This document shows, piece by piece, positions 38,338 to 48,547 of a stretch of 64,000 bases of DNA. A program made the position numbers and the translations under genes. Location of the stretch: contig NZ_FOAM01000003.1 in the NCBI RefSeq assembly GCF_900109605.1, positions 1 to 64,000 on the forward strand, written 5' to 3'. The stretch is from Xaviernesmea oryzae. Lineage in GTDB: Bacteria > Pseudomonadota > Alphaproteobacteria > Rhizobiales > Rhizobiaceae. Every line of letters starts with the position of its first letter. Positions within the stretch are counted from its first letter, which is position 1. The notes below the pieces were generated by a model. The model saw only the letters and a program-made list of their open reading frames with translations, searched no databases and was not told the DNA's origin.

Positions 38338-40755
38338 GTGGGCGAAACCGGCGGAAGCCTCGTCCGCATCGGCAGACGGCTTCATCGCCGCGGCCTGCTT
38401 TGCGGGGCTCCACTCGATGGCTTCAGGCATGCGTGTCAACGCATGCTGAAGCACCTCGCCGATCATGGAGACCGGAACGATTTCCAGCACGTTCTTCACA
38501 TTGTCCGGAATATCCGCCAAGTCCTTGGCGTTTTCTTCCGGGATCAGCACCTTCTTGATGCCGCCGCGCAGGGCCGCCAGCAGCTTCTCCTTCAGGCCGC
38601 CGATCGGCAGAACCCGGCCACGCAGCGTGATCTCGCCGGTCATCGCCACGTCCTTGTTGACAGGAATACCGGTCATGATCGAGACGATGGCGGTGGCCAT
38701 GGCGACGCCTGCCGACGGACCGTCCTTCGGCGTTGCGCCTTCGGGAACGTGCACGTGGATGTCGTTGCGTTCGAACATCGGCGGCTCGATGCCGAAATCG
38801 ATGGCGCGCGAGCGGACATAGGAGGCCGCTGCCGAAATCGATTCCTTCATCACGTCCTTCAGATTGCCCGTCACCGTCATGCGGCCCTTGCCGGGCATCA
38901 TCACGCCTTCGATCGTCAGAAGTTCACCACCGACTTCCGTCCAGGCCAGACCCGTGACCACGCCGACCTGATCGACACGCTCGGCTTCGCCATGGCGATA
39001 GCGCGGCACACCGAGATAATCGGCAATGTTCTCGCCGGTGACCTCGACGCGTTCGCTCTTGCCCTTGAGGATTTCGGTGACGGCCTTGCGGGCGAGCTTC
39101 ATCAGCTCGCGTTCGAAGGAGCGTACACCGGCCTCACGGGTGTAGTTCTGGATCACGGCGCGCAGGGCATCGTCAGAGACCGCGAACTCCTTGACCTGAA
39201 GCGCGTGGTCGGCGATTGCCTTGGGCAGCAGGTGGCGCCGCGCAATCTCCAGCTTTTCCTCTTCGGTATAACCGGCGATGCGGATCACTTCCATGCGGTC
39301 CATCAGCGGAGCCGGGATGTTGAGCGTGTTGGCCGTCGTGATGAACATCACGTTCGACAGATCATACTCAACTTCGAGATAGTGGTCCATGAAGGTCGAG
39401 TTCTGTTCCGGATCCAGCACCTCGAGCAGGGCCGAAGACGGATCGCCCCGGAAGTCCTGGCCCATCTTGTCGATTTCGTCGAGCAGGAAGAGCGGATTGG
39501 ACCGCTTGGCCTTCTTCATCGACTGGATGACCTTGCCGGGCATCGAGCCGATATAGGTGCGGCGGTGACCACGGATCTCGGCCTCGTCACGCACGCCGCC
39601 GAGCGCCATGCGCACATATTCACGTCCGGTCGCCTTGGCGATCGAGCGGGCGAGTGAGGTCTTGCCGACGCCGGGAGGGCCGACGAGGCAGAGAATCGGG
39701 CCCTTGATCTTTGCCGAGCGCGCCTGCACTGCGAGATATTCGACGATGCGCTCCTTGACCTTGTCGAGGCCGAAATGATCTTCGTCCAGGACCTTCTCGG
39801 AGAGAACGAGATCGGTCTTGATCTTGGACTTCTTGCCCCAGGGAATCCCGGTCAGCCAGTCGAGATAGTTGCGCACCACGGTGGCTTCCGCCGACATTGG
39901 GCTCATCTGGCGCAGCTTCTTCAGCTCGCCATCGGCCTTTTCGCGGGCTTCCTTGGAGAGCTTGGCCTTGTTGATGCGCTCTTCCAGTTCGGCCATCTCG
40001 TCGCGGCCTTCCTCGCCGTCGCCGAGCTCCTTCTGGATCGCCTTCATCTGCTCGTTCAGGTAATATTCGCGCTGGGTCTTTTCCATCTGGCGCTTGACGC
40101 GCGAGCGGATGCGCTTCTCGACCTGCAGGACCGAAATCTCGCCTTCCATGAAGCCAAGCGCCTTTTCAAGGCGCAGCTTGACGCTGGTCGTCTCAAGCAT
40201 TTCCTGCTTTTCGACGATCTTGATCGAGAGATGCGACGCCACGGTGTCGGCGAGCTTGGAATAGTCCTCGATCTGACTGGCGGCGCCGACGACCTCGGGC
40301 GAGATCTTCTTGTTGAGCTTCACATAGCTTTCGAATTCGGACACGACAGAACGGCTGAGCGCCTCGATCTCGACCGGATCCTCAGCGGGCTCTTCCAGCG
40401 CATGCGCATAGGCCTCGTAGAATTCCTCGCGGCGGGTGTATCCATCGATTTCGGCGCGCGCGCGGCCTTCCACCAGAACCTTCACGGTCCCGTCGGGCAG
40501 CTTCAGCAGCTGAAGAACATTGGCGATGGTGCCGACCTGATAGATGGCCGAGGGCTCCGGATCGTCGTCACTGGCATTGATTTGGGTGGCAAGCATGATC
40601 TGCTTGTCGGTACCCATGACCTCTTCCAGCGCGCGGATCGACTTCTCGCGTCCCACGAAGAGCGGCACGATCATATGCGGGAACACCACGATATCGCGCA
40701 GCGGCAAGACCGGGTATGTCGCGCTATCCGTTGCCGGAGACGTCTTTTTGGTCAT
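38335..40755 (-). CDS. lon: ATP-dependent protease Lon
   Basis: This 806-residue soluble AAA+ protease has the N-terminal substrate domain ([15 protein letters not shown]), Walker [11 protein letters not shown], Walker [11 protein letters not shown], and the serine-lysine dyad in [12 protein letters not shown] and [21 protein letters not shown] 40755 is the family start. Length is normal. In rhizobia Lon degrades regulators, including factors for cell cycle and exopolysaccharide control. No clear heat-shock promoter was found in the 565-base upstream gap. Confidence 0.97.
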   Translation of the reverse strand: MTKKTSPATDSATYPVLPLRDIVVFPHMIVPLFVGREKSIRALEEVMGTDKQIMLATQINASDDDPEPSAIYQVGTIANVLQLLKLPDGTVKVLVEGRARAEIDGYTRREEFYEAYAHALEEPAEDPVEIEALSRSVVSEFESYVKLNKKISPEVVGAASQIEDYSKLADTVASHLSIKIVEKQEMLETTSVKLRLEKALGFMEGEISVLQVEKRIRSRVKRQMEKTQREYYLNEQMKAIQKELGDGEEGRDEMAELEERINKAKLSKEAREKADGELKKLRQMSPMSAEATVVRNYLDWLTGIPWGKKSKIKTDLVLSEKVLDEDHFGLDKVKERIVEYLAVQARSAKIKGPILCLVGPPGVGKTSLARSIAKATGREYVRMALGGVRDEAEIRGHRRTYIGSMPGKVIQSMKKAKRSNPLFLLDEIDKMGQDFRGDPSSALLEVLDPEQNSTFMDHYLEVEYDLSNVMFITTANTLNIPAPLMDRMEVIRIAGYTEEEKLEIARRHLLPKAIADHALQVKEFAVSDDALRAVIQNYTREAGVRSFERELMKLARKAVTEILKGKSERVEVTGENIADYLGVPRYRHGEAERVDQVGVVTGLAWTEVGGELLTIEGVMMPGKGRMTVTGNLKDVMKESISAAASYVRSRAIDFGIEPPMFERNDIHVHVPEGATPKDGPSAGVAMATAIVSIMTGIPVNKDVAMTGEITLRGRVLPIGGLKEKLLAALRGGIKKVLIPEENAKDLADIPDNVKNVLEIVPVSMIGEVLQHALTRMPEAIEWSPAKQAAAMKPSADADEASAGFAH

Positions 40756-41319
40756 TTCAGTTCCTTTCCGACCCGTTTCCAGGCCAATGCCAATGCGCAT
40801 TCAAGGTGCGCCGGCTTATCAACTTCCTAGCAGAAGTGGCGTGTCCAAAGCCCGCTTTCAACCCTTTGCCGGCTCCCCGCTTTTGTCCGCGCCAACTTCT
40901 CAACCACGCTTGACCCAAGCGACGATTAGACGGGAGCGAACTAGCCTCAAGCTTGCCATGCCGCTCGCCTGACGCATCAACTTCGCGAAGGCCGAGGCGG
41001 GAGGCGTTCACAACGGCCGAAGACAGGCCGGGACGTCGTTACGCCATCATCGCGCCCATGATGAAATAGCGCAACCGCTCATTTGCGTGCGGCGCCCCAC
41101 AGGCAGCACCAGCCCGCACCCATCCCGATTCTCGTCCCTTGTCGAGGCGGAAAACGGCTTCCAAGGCATGCTTGGTCGATCAACAAAGGCGCAAGAGATC
41201 CTCCGCCATCGCCGAAGCACGACATAGGCAGGCCCCTGCCCGTCAAGTGATTCGAAACAGTGTATAAACGGAAAAGGCCCGCACGATGGCGGGCCTCTCC
41301 TCAAGATTAGCGAGTGATC
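40756..41319. other. Intergenic region between clpX and lon
   Basis: These 564 bases contain the clpX terminator at 41272-41297 and the lon upstream region. Open frames such as one at 41047-41304 look random. No sigma-32-type promoter could be firmly identified. Confidence 0.5.
41272..41297 (-). terminator. Terminator of clpX
   Basis: On the minus strand AGGCCCGC and GCGGGCCT form a stem with a short CATCGT loop, followed by TTTT, about 25 bases after the clpX stop. Confidence 0.8.
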
Positions 41320-42597
41320 TCAGGCCGACACATTGGCCTTTTCGTCCGTCCGCTCCGAGTAGATGTAAAGCGGACGGGCCGAGCCCTTGACCACCTCGTC
41401 GGAGATGACCACCTCGCGCACGCCTTCCAGCGTCGGCAGCTCGAACATGGTGTCGAGCAGGATCTTCTCCATGATCGAGCGCAGGCCGCGCGCGCCGGTC
41501 TTGCGCACGATCGCCTTGCGGGCGATTTCGCGCAGCGCATCCTCGTGGAAGGTCAATTCCACATCTTCCATCTCGAACAGGCGCTGATACTGCTTGATCA
41601 GCGCGTTCTTCGGCTCGGACAGGATCTGGATCAGCGCTTCCTCATCGAGATCCTCCAGCGTCGCCAGAACCGGCAGACGGCCGATGAATTCCGGGATCAG
41701 GCCGAATTTTACCAGATCTTCAGGCTCGAGCTCGCGCAGGACTTCGCCAACCCGGCGATCCTCCGGCGCACGCACCGCCGCACCGAAGCCGATCGAGGTC
41801 TTCTCGCCACGCGCCGAGATGATCTTGTCGAGACCGGCAAAGGCGCCGCCGCAGATGAACAGGATGTTGGTCGTGTCCACCTGCAGGAATTCCTGCTGCG
41901 GATGCTTGCGGCCACCCTGCGGCGGAACGGAAGCGACCGTGCCTTCCATGATCTTCAGAAGCGCCTGCTGCACGCCCTCGCCCGAGACGTCCCTGGTGAT
42001 CGAGGGATTGTCGGACTTGCGCGAGATCTTATCGACTTCGTCGATATAGACGATGCCGCGCTGCGCCCGCTCGACATTGTAGTCGGCAGCTTGAAGCAGC
42101 TTCAGGATGATGTTTTCGACGTCCTCGCCGACATAGCCAGCTTCCGTCAGGGTCGTCGCATCGGCCATGGTGAAGGGCACATCGATGATGCGGGCAAGCG
42201 TCTGGGCAAGATAGGTCTTGCCGCAGCCGGTCGGCCCGACCAGCATGATGTTGGACTTCGCCAGCTCGACATCCGAGCCCTTGGAGGCATGGGCGAGACG
42301 CTTGTAGTGGTTATGGACGGCGACCGAGAGGATGCGCTTGGCCTGCTGCTGGCCGATGACATATTCGTCGAGGACCTTGATGATCTCCTGCGGCGTCGGA
42401 ACGCCGTCACGGCTTTTCACCATCGAGGTTTTGTTTTCCTCGCGGATGATGTCCATGCACAGCTCGACGCATTCGTCGCAGATGAACACCGTCGGCCCGG
42501 CAATGAGCTTGCGCACTTCATGCTGGCTCTTGCCGCAAAACGAACAATAAAGCGTATTCTTGGAGTCGCCGCCGTTGCTGCCGCTGACCTTGCTCAT
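41320..42597 (-). CDS. clpX: ATP-dependent Clp protease ATP-binding subunit ClpX
   Basis: This 425-residue AAA+ unfoldase delivers substrates to ClpP. The zinc-binding domain shows CSFCGKS and CDECVELC; the AAA module shows Walker A GPTGCGKT, the pore loop [10 protein letters not shown], and Walker [10 protein letters not shown]. In alphaproteobacteria ClpXP drives cell-cycle proteolysis such as CtrA turnover. clpP lies 300 bases upstream on the same strand. Confidence 0.97.
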   Translation of the reverse strand: MSKVSGSNGGDSKNTLYCSFCGKSQHEVRKLIAGPTVFICDECVELCMDIIREENKTSMVKSRDGVPTPQEIIKVLDEYVIGQQQAKRILSVAVHNHYKRLAHASKGSDVELAKSNIMLVGPTGCGKTYLAQTLARIIDVPFTMADATTLTEAGYVGEDVENIILKLLQAADYNVERAQRGIVYIDEVDKISRKSDNPSITRDVSGEGVQQALLKIMEGTVASVPPQGGRKHPQQEFLQVDTTNILFICGGAFAGLDKIISARGEKTSIGFGAAVRAPEDRRVGEVLRELEPEDLVKFGLIPEFIGRLPVLATLEDLDEEALIQILSEPKNALIKQYQRLFEMEDVELTFHEDALREIARKAIVRKTGARGLRSIMEKILLDTMFELPTLEGVREVVISDEVVKGSARPLYIYSERTDEKANVSA

Positions 42598-42898
42598 TTC
42601 AATTTCCTTCCAGCACGCCCGACGCCCTCAAGGGGGCGCCGCGGACACTCAAACCGCTCCGAAGGCCGACGCCCGTATGCGGGGCATCGGCGAACAGGGC
42701 CTTGGGAGCACGAACCGGCTTCAAACGCGACGTCCGAGTCCGGCGGCAACGAATCTCCCCCACCGAAACCGATATGCTAGGAACAGACATTCAACATAGC
42801 ATTAACGGCGGATATTAGCGTCTTCGTTCAGCGGATAAAGCCCTTTGAGGGCTAGAATTGTGTCACAATTACATCTATCCGCGAACAAAGAGCCCGGA
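42598..42898. other. Intergenic region between clpP and clpX
   Basis: These 301 bases hold the clpX upstream region. No gene, clear promoter or hairpin was recognised. Confidence 0.4.
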
Positions 42899-43534
42899 TC
42901 AGGCCGCTGGCGGCGCTGCCTCCATCGCTTCGCGCGATGTGATGACCTTGTCCACAAGCCCCCAGGCCTGCGCTTCGTCTGCGGCCATGAAGTGGTCACG
43001 GTCGAGCGTCTGTTCAACCTCCTCGTAGGTCCGGCCGCAGTGCTTCACGTAAACGTCATTCAGCCGGCGCTTCATCTTGATGATGTCGCGTGCATGGCGC
43101 TCGATGTCGGAAGCCTGTCCCTGGAAGCCGCCCGAGGGCTGGTGAACCATGATGCGGGCGCTCGGCAGGGCGAAGCGCATGTCCTTATGGCCGGCGGCCA
43201 GAAGCAGCGAGCCCATGGAGGCGGCCTGACCGATGCACAGCGTCGAAACGGCCGGCTTGATGAACTGCATCGTGTCGTAGATCGCCATGCCGGCGGTGAC
43301 AACGCCGCCCGGCGAATTGATATAGAGGGCGATTTCCTTCTTCGGGTTTTCCGCTTCCAGGAACAGGAGCTGGGCGCAGACGAGCGTCGACATGTGATCT
43401 TCCACCGGTCCAGTCAGGAAGATGATGCGCTCTTTCAGAAGGCGGGAATAGATGTCGTAGGAACGTTCGCCGCGATTGGTCTGCTCGACGACCATCGGCA
43501 CCAGGGCCATTGCGGTATCAACGGGGTTTTTCAT
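42899..43534 (-). CDS. clpP: ATP-dependent Clp protease proteolytic subunit ClpP
   Basis: This 211-residue serine protease forms double heptameric rings. The nucleophile Ser lies in [11 protein letters not shown], and the His in [11 protein letters not shown]. The Asp of the triad lies in the C-terminal part ([10 protein letters not shown] region). ATG 43534 ([18 protein letters not shown]) is the family start, with a short propeptide. Other ClpP paralogues are usual in rhizobia, but this one is the copy linked to clpX and lon. Confidence 0.97.
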   Translation of the reverse strand: MKNPVDTAMALVPMVVEQTNRGERSYDIYSRLLKERIIFLTGPVEDHMSTLVCAQLLFLEAENPKKEIALYINSPGGVVTAGMAIYDTMQFIKPAVSTLCIGQAASMGSLLLAAGHKDMRFALPSARIMVHQPSGGFQGQASDIERHARDIIKMKRRLNDVYVKHCGRTYEEVEQTLDRDHFMAADEAQAWGLVDKVITSREAMEAAPPAA

Positions 43535-43692
43535 GTCTAGCCTTGTCAATGAGGCGCGCGACCGGTTCACGCGCCGGGAATCATGAATCTGTCTCCTCCT
43601 CTACATAAAGGTCCTCACACCCCCACTTCAAGACGCCACCCGCGCATAACGTTAATCGCCCTTGACCAGCACCGTCCGCATTGGAGGCGGAC

Positions 43693-45252
43693 TCACAATT
43701 GCGATTCGATCGGCAGCACGCCGATGACCGCGGCGATCGCCCAGCGCCAGAAACCCGCCTCCGGCTCCCGGCGCAGCCTACGTGCACGGTGCGCCTGCTC
43801 GTCGCTCCAGATCAGCTTGCGCCCCTCCAAAGCCAGGCGAAAGCTGTTGACCGGCGCCGTCTCCGCCGTGAAGATCGCATCGATGTCGGCGATCAGATCC
43901 GGGCAGGTGATCAACACGCCCATTTCGGTGTTGAGCGAGGCCGAGCGCGGATCGAAGTTCATCGAGCCGACAAAGCCTGTGCGTCCATCAAGCGTGAAAG
44001 CCTTGGTGTGCAGGCTGGCATGGCGCGAGCCGAACAGAGACAGCCGCGCCTTCTCATTGGGCTCCCGCTCGGCCTTGAGCTCATAAAGACGCACGCCGGC
44101 TTTCAACAGCCGGCGCCGGTAATTGGCATAGGCGCCATGGACGGCCGCGACATCGGTGGCCGCGAGCGAATTGGTCAGGACCGATACCTGCGCGCCGGCC
44201 TGCGTCAGCGCCGAGAGTTCCTTCACCCCGTTCACCCCCGGAATGAAATAGGGTGAGATGATCCGCAGATGCGTGCGCGTCTGACGAATCACCGGCATCA
44301 ACACGTCCATGAGCCAGTTTTGCCGCCGCGCCATATGGGCTTTTTCCGGAGGGTCGGCTACCATCCGCACCTCGCTGGTCCAGCGCAGCGGCCCGGTGCC
44401 ATGGAACAGGCCGGCCTCCTGCGCGAGCCGGTCGACATGATCGAGATAATGACGCGCGGCCTTTTTTCGCACGATCCGCGCGAGCTTGCGGCGCAGGCGG
44501 GGAAGATAGTGGCGGCGCGGCGTGCGCAGCGCGCCGATGGGCAGCACCACCGGGCTGTTCCAATAGGCGTCGAAAACGTCGGACGCGTCCTCGGCCATGC
44601 TGCCCAGCATCCACATGTCGAGATCACGAAAATTCGCCTGTTCGGCCGCGTCGAAATAGGCATCGCCAATATTGCGTCCACCGGCAATGGTCACGCGCCC
44701 ATCGGCGATCCAGGCCTTGTTGTGCATGCGCCGGGTGGCGCTCAAGGGGCGCGCCATCATCTCCAGCCCGCGCCTGAGCCGATCGGTGCGTGCCCGGCTG
44801 GGATTGAACAGCCGGACCTCGATGTTCTCATGTGCGTCCAGAGACAGGCAGAAGGCATCGTGCAGGCCGGCATTGATGTCATCCAGCAGAAGCCGCACCT
44901 TGACGCCGCGATCGGCAGCGGCCAGCACTTCCGCCGCCAGCAGCCGGCCTGTCAGGTCCTTTTTCCAGTAGTAATATTGCAGATCGAGGCTACGGCCAGC
45001 GCGACGGGCCGAGAGCGCACGGGCGGCAAAGGCATCGACATTGTCGATCAGCAGAGCCACGCCGTTTTCGCCCTCATGCGCATCGAGAAGCGGCGCGGCG
45101 AGCCGGTCGATCTCGGTCTGGTCCTCAAGCGGCGGCAGCGCGCGCGCCGGCTGCCCTTGGGGCCGGCGGCCGAAGCGACCCCAGGCATAGATCGCCGAAA
45201 GGCCGACCAGACCGACCACAAGACCGGTGAGGATCATCAGGATCGTCAGCAT
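43693..45252 (-). CDS. Phospholipase D family protein (cardiolipin synthase-like)
   Basis: This 519-residue protein has one N-terminal membrane helix (about residues 2-24) and two HKD motifs, HNKAWIADGRVTIAGG (about 193) and HTKAFTLDGRTGFVGS (about 436). These pair to make the phosphatidyl-transfer active site. The spacing and DLQYYYWKKDLTG segment resemble the ClsC/YmdC-like group of periplasm-facing phospholipases. It could make cardiolipin or exchange phospholipid headgroups. The endonuclease-like gene upstream ends 39 bases away, so they may form one unit. Confidence 0.88.
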   Translation of the reverse strand: MLTILMILTGLVVGLVGLSAIYAWGRFGRRPQGQPARALPPLEDQTEIDRLAAPLLDAHEGENGVALLIDNVDAFAARALSARRAGRSLDLQYYYWKKDLTGRLLAAEVLAAADRGVKVRLLLDDINAGLHDAFCLSLDAHENIEVRLFNPSRARTDRLRRGLEMMARPLSATRRMHNKAWIADGRVTIAGGRNIGDAYFDAAEQANFRDLDMWMLGSMAEDASDVFDAYWNSPVVLPIGALRTPRRHYLPRLRRKLARIVRKKAARHYLDHVDRLAQEAGLFHGTGPLRWTSEVRMVADPPEKAHMARRQNWLMDVLMPVIRQTRTHLRIISPYFIPGVNGVKELSALTQAGAQVSVLTNSLAATDVAAVHGAYANYRRRLLKAGVRLYELKAEREPNEKARLSLFGSRHASLHTKAFTLDGRTGFVGSMNFDPRSASLNTEMGVLITCPDLIADIDAIFTAETAPVNSFRLALEGRKLIWSDEQAHRARRLRREPEAGFWRWAIAAVIGVLPIESQL

Positions 45253-45291
45253 GGTGTCGAACCCAGCATCGTCACGGCATCGCCATCCATG

Positions 45292-46188
45292 TCAGGGCGC
45301 AGGCGAGGATGATGCGCCCTGCCCTGGCGAAGCATCGCCCGCGCCTCCCTCATGCGCCTGCCCCTCTCGCACCGGCGCGAGGCCGAGCGACTGCAACGCT
45401 GCGCCGAGATCGATACGAGCCTTCAGCGGGAGGTGGTCCGAGGCAATCCGCGCCAGCGGCGACTGGTGCGCCTCGACATGGGTGACGAGCGTGTGCGGAC
45501 TGCCCATGACCCGGTCAAGCGCCAGGAGGGGAAAGCGCGACGGGAAGCTCGGCACGGCCGATATCGAATGATCGAAAACGGGATCGAGAAGGCTCAGCGC
45601 CGAACGGCGGCCGATTCGCCATTCGTTGAGGTCGCCGATCAAGAGGGTCGGCCGCGCATCGCCGCTTCTCAGTGCATCGACGATCGCGCGTGCCTGCTGG
45701 CCCCGCGAATGCCGAAGGAGACCGAAATGCGCGGCGATGATGCGCAAGGGGCCGATCTTCAGGTCGAGATCGACCATCAGCGCGCCGCGCGGCTCGACGC
45801 CCGGCAGCTTCAGCTGCTCCACGCGCCCGACCACGCCTTCGCGCAGCAGCAGGACATTGCCGTGCCAGCCATGGCCCTTGGGCGAAAAGGCAGCAATCGG
45901 CACGGACACGAGATGGCAATCGCGCCGCAGCCGCTCCAGATCGAGCAGGCCAGCGCGCTCGCCAAAGCGTTGGTCGGCTTCCTGCAGGGCGACAATATCG
46001 GCGCCGAGCTCGCAGATCACGTCGATGATGCGGCCCGGATCGAAACGCTTGTCCACGCCGACGGCTTTGTGAATGTTGTAGGATGCGATCATGAGATCGC
46101 CACGCGCTTCGACCGCATCACGCCCGGCCAGCGGGACACGCCGGGCGCGAATGGCCTGCACAAGACCCTGCCGCAAGGTTTTCGGCAT
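45292..46188 (-). CDS. Endonuclease/exonuclease/phosphatase (DNase-I-like) family protein
   Basis: This protein of about 298 residues has the EEP motifs ASYNIHKAVG, VALQEADQRFG, GDLNEWR and SDHLPLKA, in the order of the fold's metal and catalytic residues. Members cleave phosphodiesters of nucleic acid or lipid headgroups, and the substrate is unknown here. The start is uncertain. ATG 46188 gives a family-like length; ATGs at 46263, 46287 and 46311 also lie before the divergent P450 gene. The phospholipase D gene follows closely, suggesting a membrane-lipid link. Confidence 0.82.
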   Translation of the reverse strand: MPKTLRQGLVQAIRARRVPLAGRDAVEARGDLMIASYNIHKAVGVDKRFDPGRIIDVICELGADIVALQEADQRFGERAGLLDLERLRRDCHLVSVPIAAFSPKGHGWHGNVLLLREGVVGRVEQLKLPGVEPRGALMVDLDLKIGPLRIIAAHFGLLRHSRGQQARAIVDALRSGDARPTLLIGDLNEWRIGRRSALSLLDPVFDHSISAVPSFPSRFPLLALDRVMGSPHTLVTHVEAHQSPLARIASDHLPLKARIDLGAALQSLGLAPVREGQAHEGGAGDASPGQGASSSPAP

Positions 46189-46396
46189 GGCAGGCTGATG
46201 CCCGCCCGTCGGCTGATGGCGCGAATTCCGGCGGTCGGAGGGGATGGGCGGCTCGGACGGCATGGGGATGGCTCTGTGACTTTCCATGGACGCTACGAAG
46301 AGATAGACCATCGAGGCGGGCTGGCAAGACGGCAGACGCCGAGTGGCAGATCCGCGCCGCCAGATACCCGCCTGTTCGCTTGCAAGAGAATGCCGG

Positions 46397-47650
46397 ATGC
46401 CCCACGATTTCGTCCCGCCTTTCCGCCTGAAGGCCGATAGCCCCACGCTGTCGCTCGACATTCACGATCCCCGCTTTTATGCCGATCCCTGGTCGACCTA
46501 TGCGGCGCTGCACGCAAGCGCGCCGCGCTTCTTCTGGGAGGAGGAAGGCAAGTGGTTCTTCGCGGCCTATTCCGATGTCAATGCGCTGCTGCGCGACCGC
46601 CGCTTCGGCCGGCAAATCCTGCATGTGGCAAGCCGCGAGGAACTGGGCCTGCCCGAACCGCAGCCGCATCTGGCCGATTTCGACCGGATCGAATCCTTCT
46701 CCCTGCTGGAGCTGGAGCCGCCCGCGCATACAAGGCTTCGAACGCTCGTCAACCGCGCCTTCGTTTCGCGCCAGATCGACAAGCTCTCGCCGCGCATTGC
46801 GGCGCTGTGTCATCAGCTGATCGACGGCTTTGCCGGCAAGGGCGAGGTCGAGCTGCTGAAGGCCTATGCCGAAATCATTCCAGTGACGATCATCGCGGAG
46901 ATGCTGGGCGTGCCACAGGAGGCGGCACCGGATCTCTTGGACTGGTCGCATCGCATGGTGCGCATGTATATGGCCCGGCCGACGCGCGAGACCGAAGACG
47001 ACGCCAATCAAGCATCCGCCGATTTCGCCGCCTATCTCGCCGGCATCATCGACTGGAAGCGCCAGAACCCGGCCGATGACCTCCTGACCCAGATGATCAC
47101 CGCAGACCGCGACGGCCAGCGCCTCAGCGAGGAGGAGCTGATCTCGACGGCCGCTCTTCTGCTGAATGCCGGCCACGAGGCGACTGTGCATCAGATCGGC
47201 AATGCGGTGGCGCTGATCCTGTCGCAGGACGCCGATCCGGCCGCGCTGTTTGCCGACGACCGCACCACGACACTCACCGTCGAGGAATGTCTTCGGCGCG
47301 CAGCCCCCTTGCATCTTTTCCAACGCATTGCCTTGGAAGACGTCGTGCTGGAGGACGGGATCGCGATCAAGCGGGGCGAGCGCATCGGCCTTCTGCTCGG
47401 CGCGGCCAATGTCGATCCCCAGCGCTTCACCGACCCGATGGCCTTCCGCCCCGACCGAGATGAAGGCGCGAACCTGTCCTTCGGCGCCGGCATCCATTTC
47501 TGCATCGGCGCGCCGCTTGCCAGGCTGGAGCTGAAAATCGCTTTGCCGATCCTCTTTCAGCGCCTGCCCGGCCTGCGTCTGAAGGCGGCGCCCGAGGTCA
47601 AGGACAGCTTCCATTTCCATGGACTGGAGCGCGTCGAATTGGTGTGGTAA
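46397..47650 (+). CDS. Cytochrome P450
   Basis: This 417-residue soluble haem-thiolate monooxygenase shows the I-helix LLNAGHEATVHQI, the K-helix ExxR (EECLRR) and the haem loop FGAGIHFCIGAPLARLE, where Cys is the axial ligand. ATG 46397 (MPHDFVPPF) is preferred to an upstream frame at 46343. It is of the bacterial class I type, which needs ferredoxin and ferredoxin reductase partners, and none is encoded nearby. The I-helix has AGHEAT with Glu before the Thr, the usual proton-relay pair. Substrate unknown. Confidence 0.92.
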   Translation: MPHDFVPPFRLKADSPTLSLDIHDPRFYADPWSTYAALHASAPRFFWEEEGKWFFAAYSDVNALLRDRRFGRQILHVASREELGLPEPQPHLADFDRIESFSLLELEPPAHTRLRTLVNRAFVSRQIDKLSPRIAALCHQLIDGFAGKGEVELLKAYAEIIPVTIIAEMLGVPQEAAPDLLDWSHRMVRMYMARPTRETEDDANQASADFAAYLAGIIDWKRQNPADDLLTQMITADRDGQRLSEEELISTAALLLNAGHEATVHQIGNAVALILSQDADPAALFADDRTTTLTVEECLRRAAPLHLFQRIALEDVVLEDGIAIKRGERIGLLLGAANVDPQRFTDPMAFRPDRDEGANLSFGAGIHFCIGAPLARLELKIALPILFQRLPGLRLKAAPEVKDSFHFHGLERVELVW

Positions 47651-47819
47651 TTTTATTTTCTTTGAAATTACTGGTTTGACTCTGACGAAACTTATGAACG
47701 AGCAAATTTTACAAGCGCTGCCATGACAAATGTATTCGAATCTAATTTATATCTCATCTATATCTTATTGCGACAGGTTATATTCAAAATAAATTGGGCT
47801 AATACAGGACGATGGTCTC
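47651..47819. other. AT-rich patch upstream of an unknown gene
   Basis: The composition changes sharply after the P450 stop; in 47701-47760 only 19 of 60 bases are G or C, whereas the flanking genes are strongly GC-rich. This suggests foreign origin, or a promoter for an acquired gene at 47820. No mobile-element ends were found. Confidence 0.6.
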
Positions 47820-48194
47820 ATGGCAAGGAAAATCCCCACTTCTCCAGCCTTCAAGATATTCGCGCTCCAGATGATCCAAGACTACGAAATGCTTGGATCG
47901 ATGGATGATGTCATTCGTTTTGGTCTTCGCGGCGTTGCCTCGCGAAGTAAGGAGTTCATACCTGAGTTGACTGATTATCTCAGAACGATACTGGAGCCGT
48001 CGGTCAGCGATGCTGAACTGGCCCATCTCTGGAACTCATCCAACGAAGCTTTTTTAGTAACCGATCGCGGTGCACGTTGGTTTTTTCGACGTATACTTGG
48101 GATTCTTGAGGAGGATGCACCAAACGGGGTGCTTAAACAGAAACTTGCCAACCCCCAGCCGGTGCATCGTCGCCACGCCAAGGCTAAGCCCTGA
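47820..48194 (+). CDS. Hypothetical protein, possibly immunity-like
   Basis: This 124-residue protein follows an AT-rich leader and overlaps the cupin gene end by 11 bases in convergent orientation. It begins MARKIPTSPAFKIFALQMIQ, is helical, and has a segment PELTDYLRTILEPSVSDAEL leading into LWNSSNEAF and FFRRILGILEED. The pattern of acidic helical core and 'SDAELAHLW' reminds me of small immunity proteins of contact-dependent inhibition systems. No toxin gene is adjacent, so that is weak. ATG 47820 is used; its ribosome-binding site (CAGGACG) is only fair. Confidence 0.6.
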   Translation: MARKIPTSPAFKIFALQMIQDYEMLGSMDDVIRFGLRGVASRSKEFIPELTDYLRTILEPSVSDAELAHLWNSSNEAFLVTDRGARWFFRRILGILEEDAPNGVLKQKLANPQPVHRRHAKAKP

Positions 48195-48537
48195 TCACAT
48201 AATCCTTCCGCGTGGTCTCGATCACCTCCCAGACGCCCTTGAAGCCGGGGCGCAGGATCATGCTGGCGCCGGCCTTCAGCTCGAAGGAGGTGCCGTCGTC
48301 CGAGGTCACCCGGGAATGGCCCGAGAGGATGTGGAAATATTCCCACTCCTCATAGACGATCCGCCAGGCGCCGGGGGTCGCTTCCCAGATGCCGGCATAA
48401 AGGCCACCTTCGGCCTCCTCCAGGTTCCAGGTGCGAAACTGCGGATTGCCTGAGACGATGCGATCCGCCGCTGGCGCGCCGGTCTCGGGCGCGACAGTGT
48501 CGGGATCGAAGGTGAAACCGAGCAAGCCGATGGTCAT
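48184..48537 (-). CDS. Cupin-domain protein (EutQ/DUF861-like)
   Basis: This 117-residue single-domain beta barrel shows cupin motif 1 in WRIVYEEWEYFHILSGHSRV and a second strand set GASMILRPGFKGVWEV. Metal-binding positions are reduced, as in the DUF861 cupins, which include ureidoglycine aminohydrolase-like and EutQ-like proteins. ATG 48537 is the likely start; the longer frame to 48639 overlaps metY. It lies 10 bases after metY on the same strand, so may be co-transcribed. Substrate unknown. Confidence 0.82.
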   Translation of the reverse strand: MTIGLLGFTFDPDTVAPETGAPAADRIVSGNPQFRTWNLEEAEGGLYAGIWEATPGAWRIVYEEWEYFHILSGHSRVTSDDGTSFELKAGASMILRPGFKGVWEVIETTRKDYVIRA

Positions 48538-48547
48538 GGTCTCGTCC

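Noticed and set aside
40756-41271. Sigma-32-type heat-shock promoter for lon
   Set aside because: TTGAAA-like sequences exist, but none has a matching -10 at the right distance.
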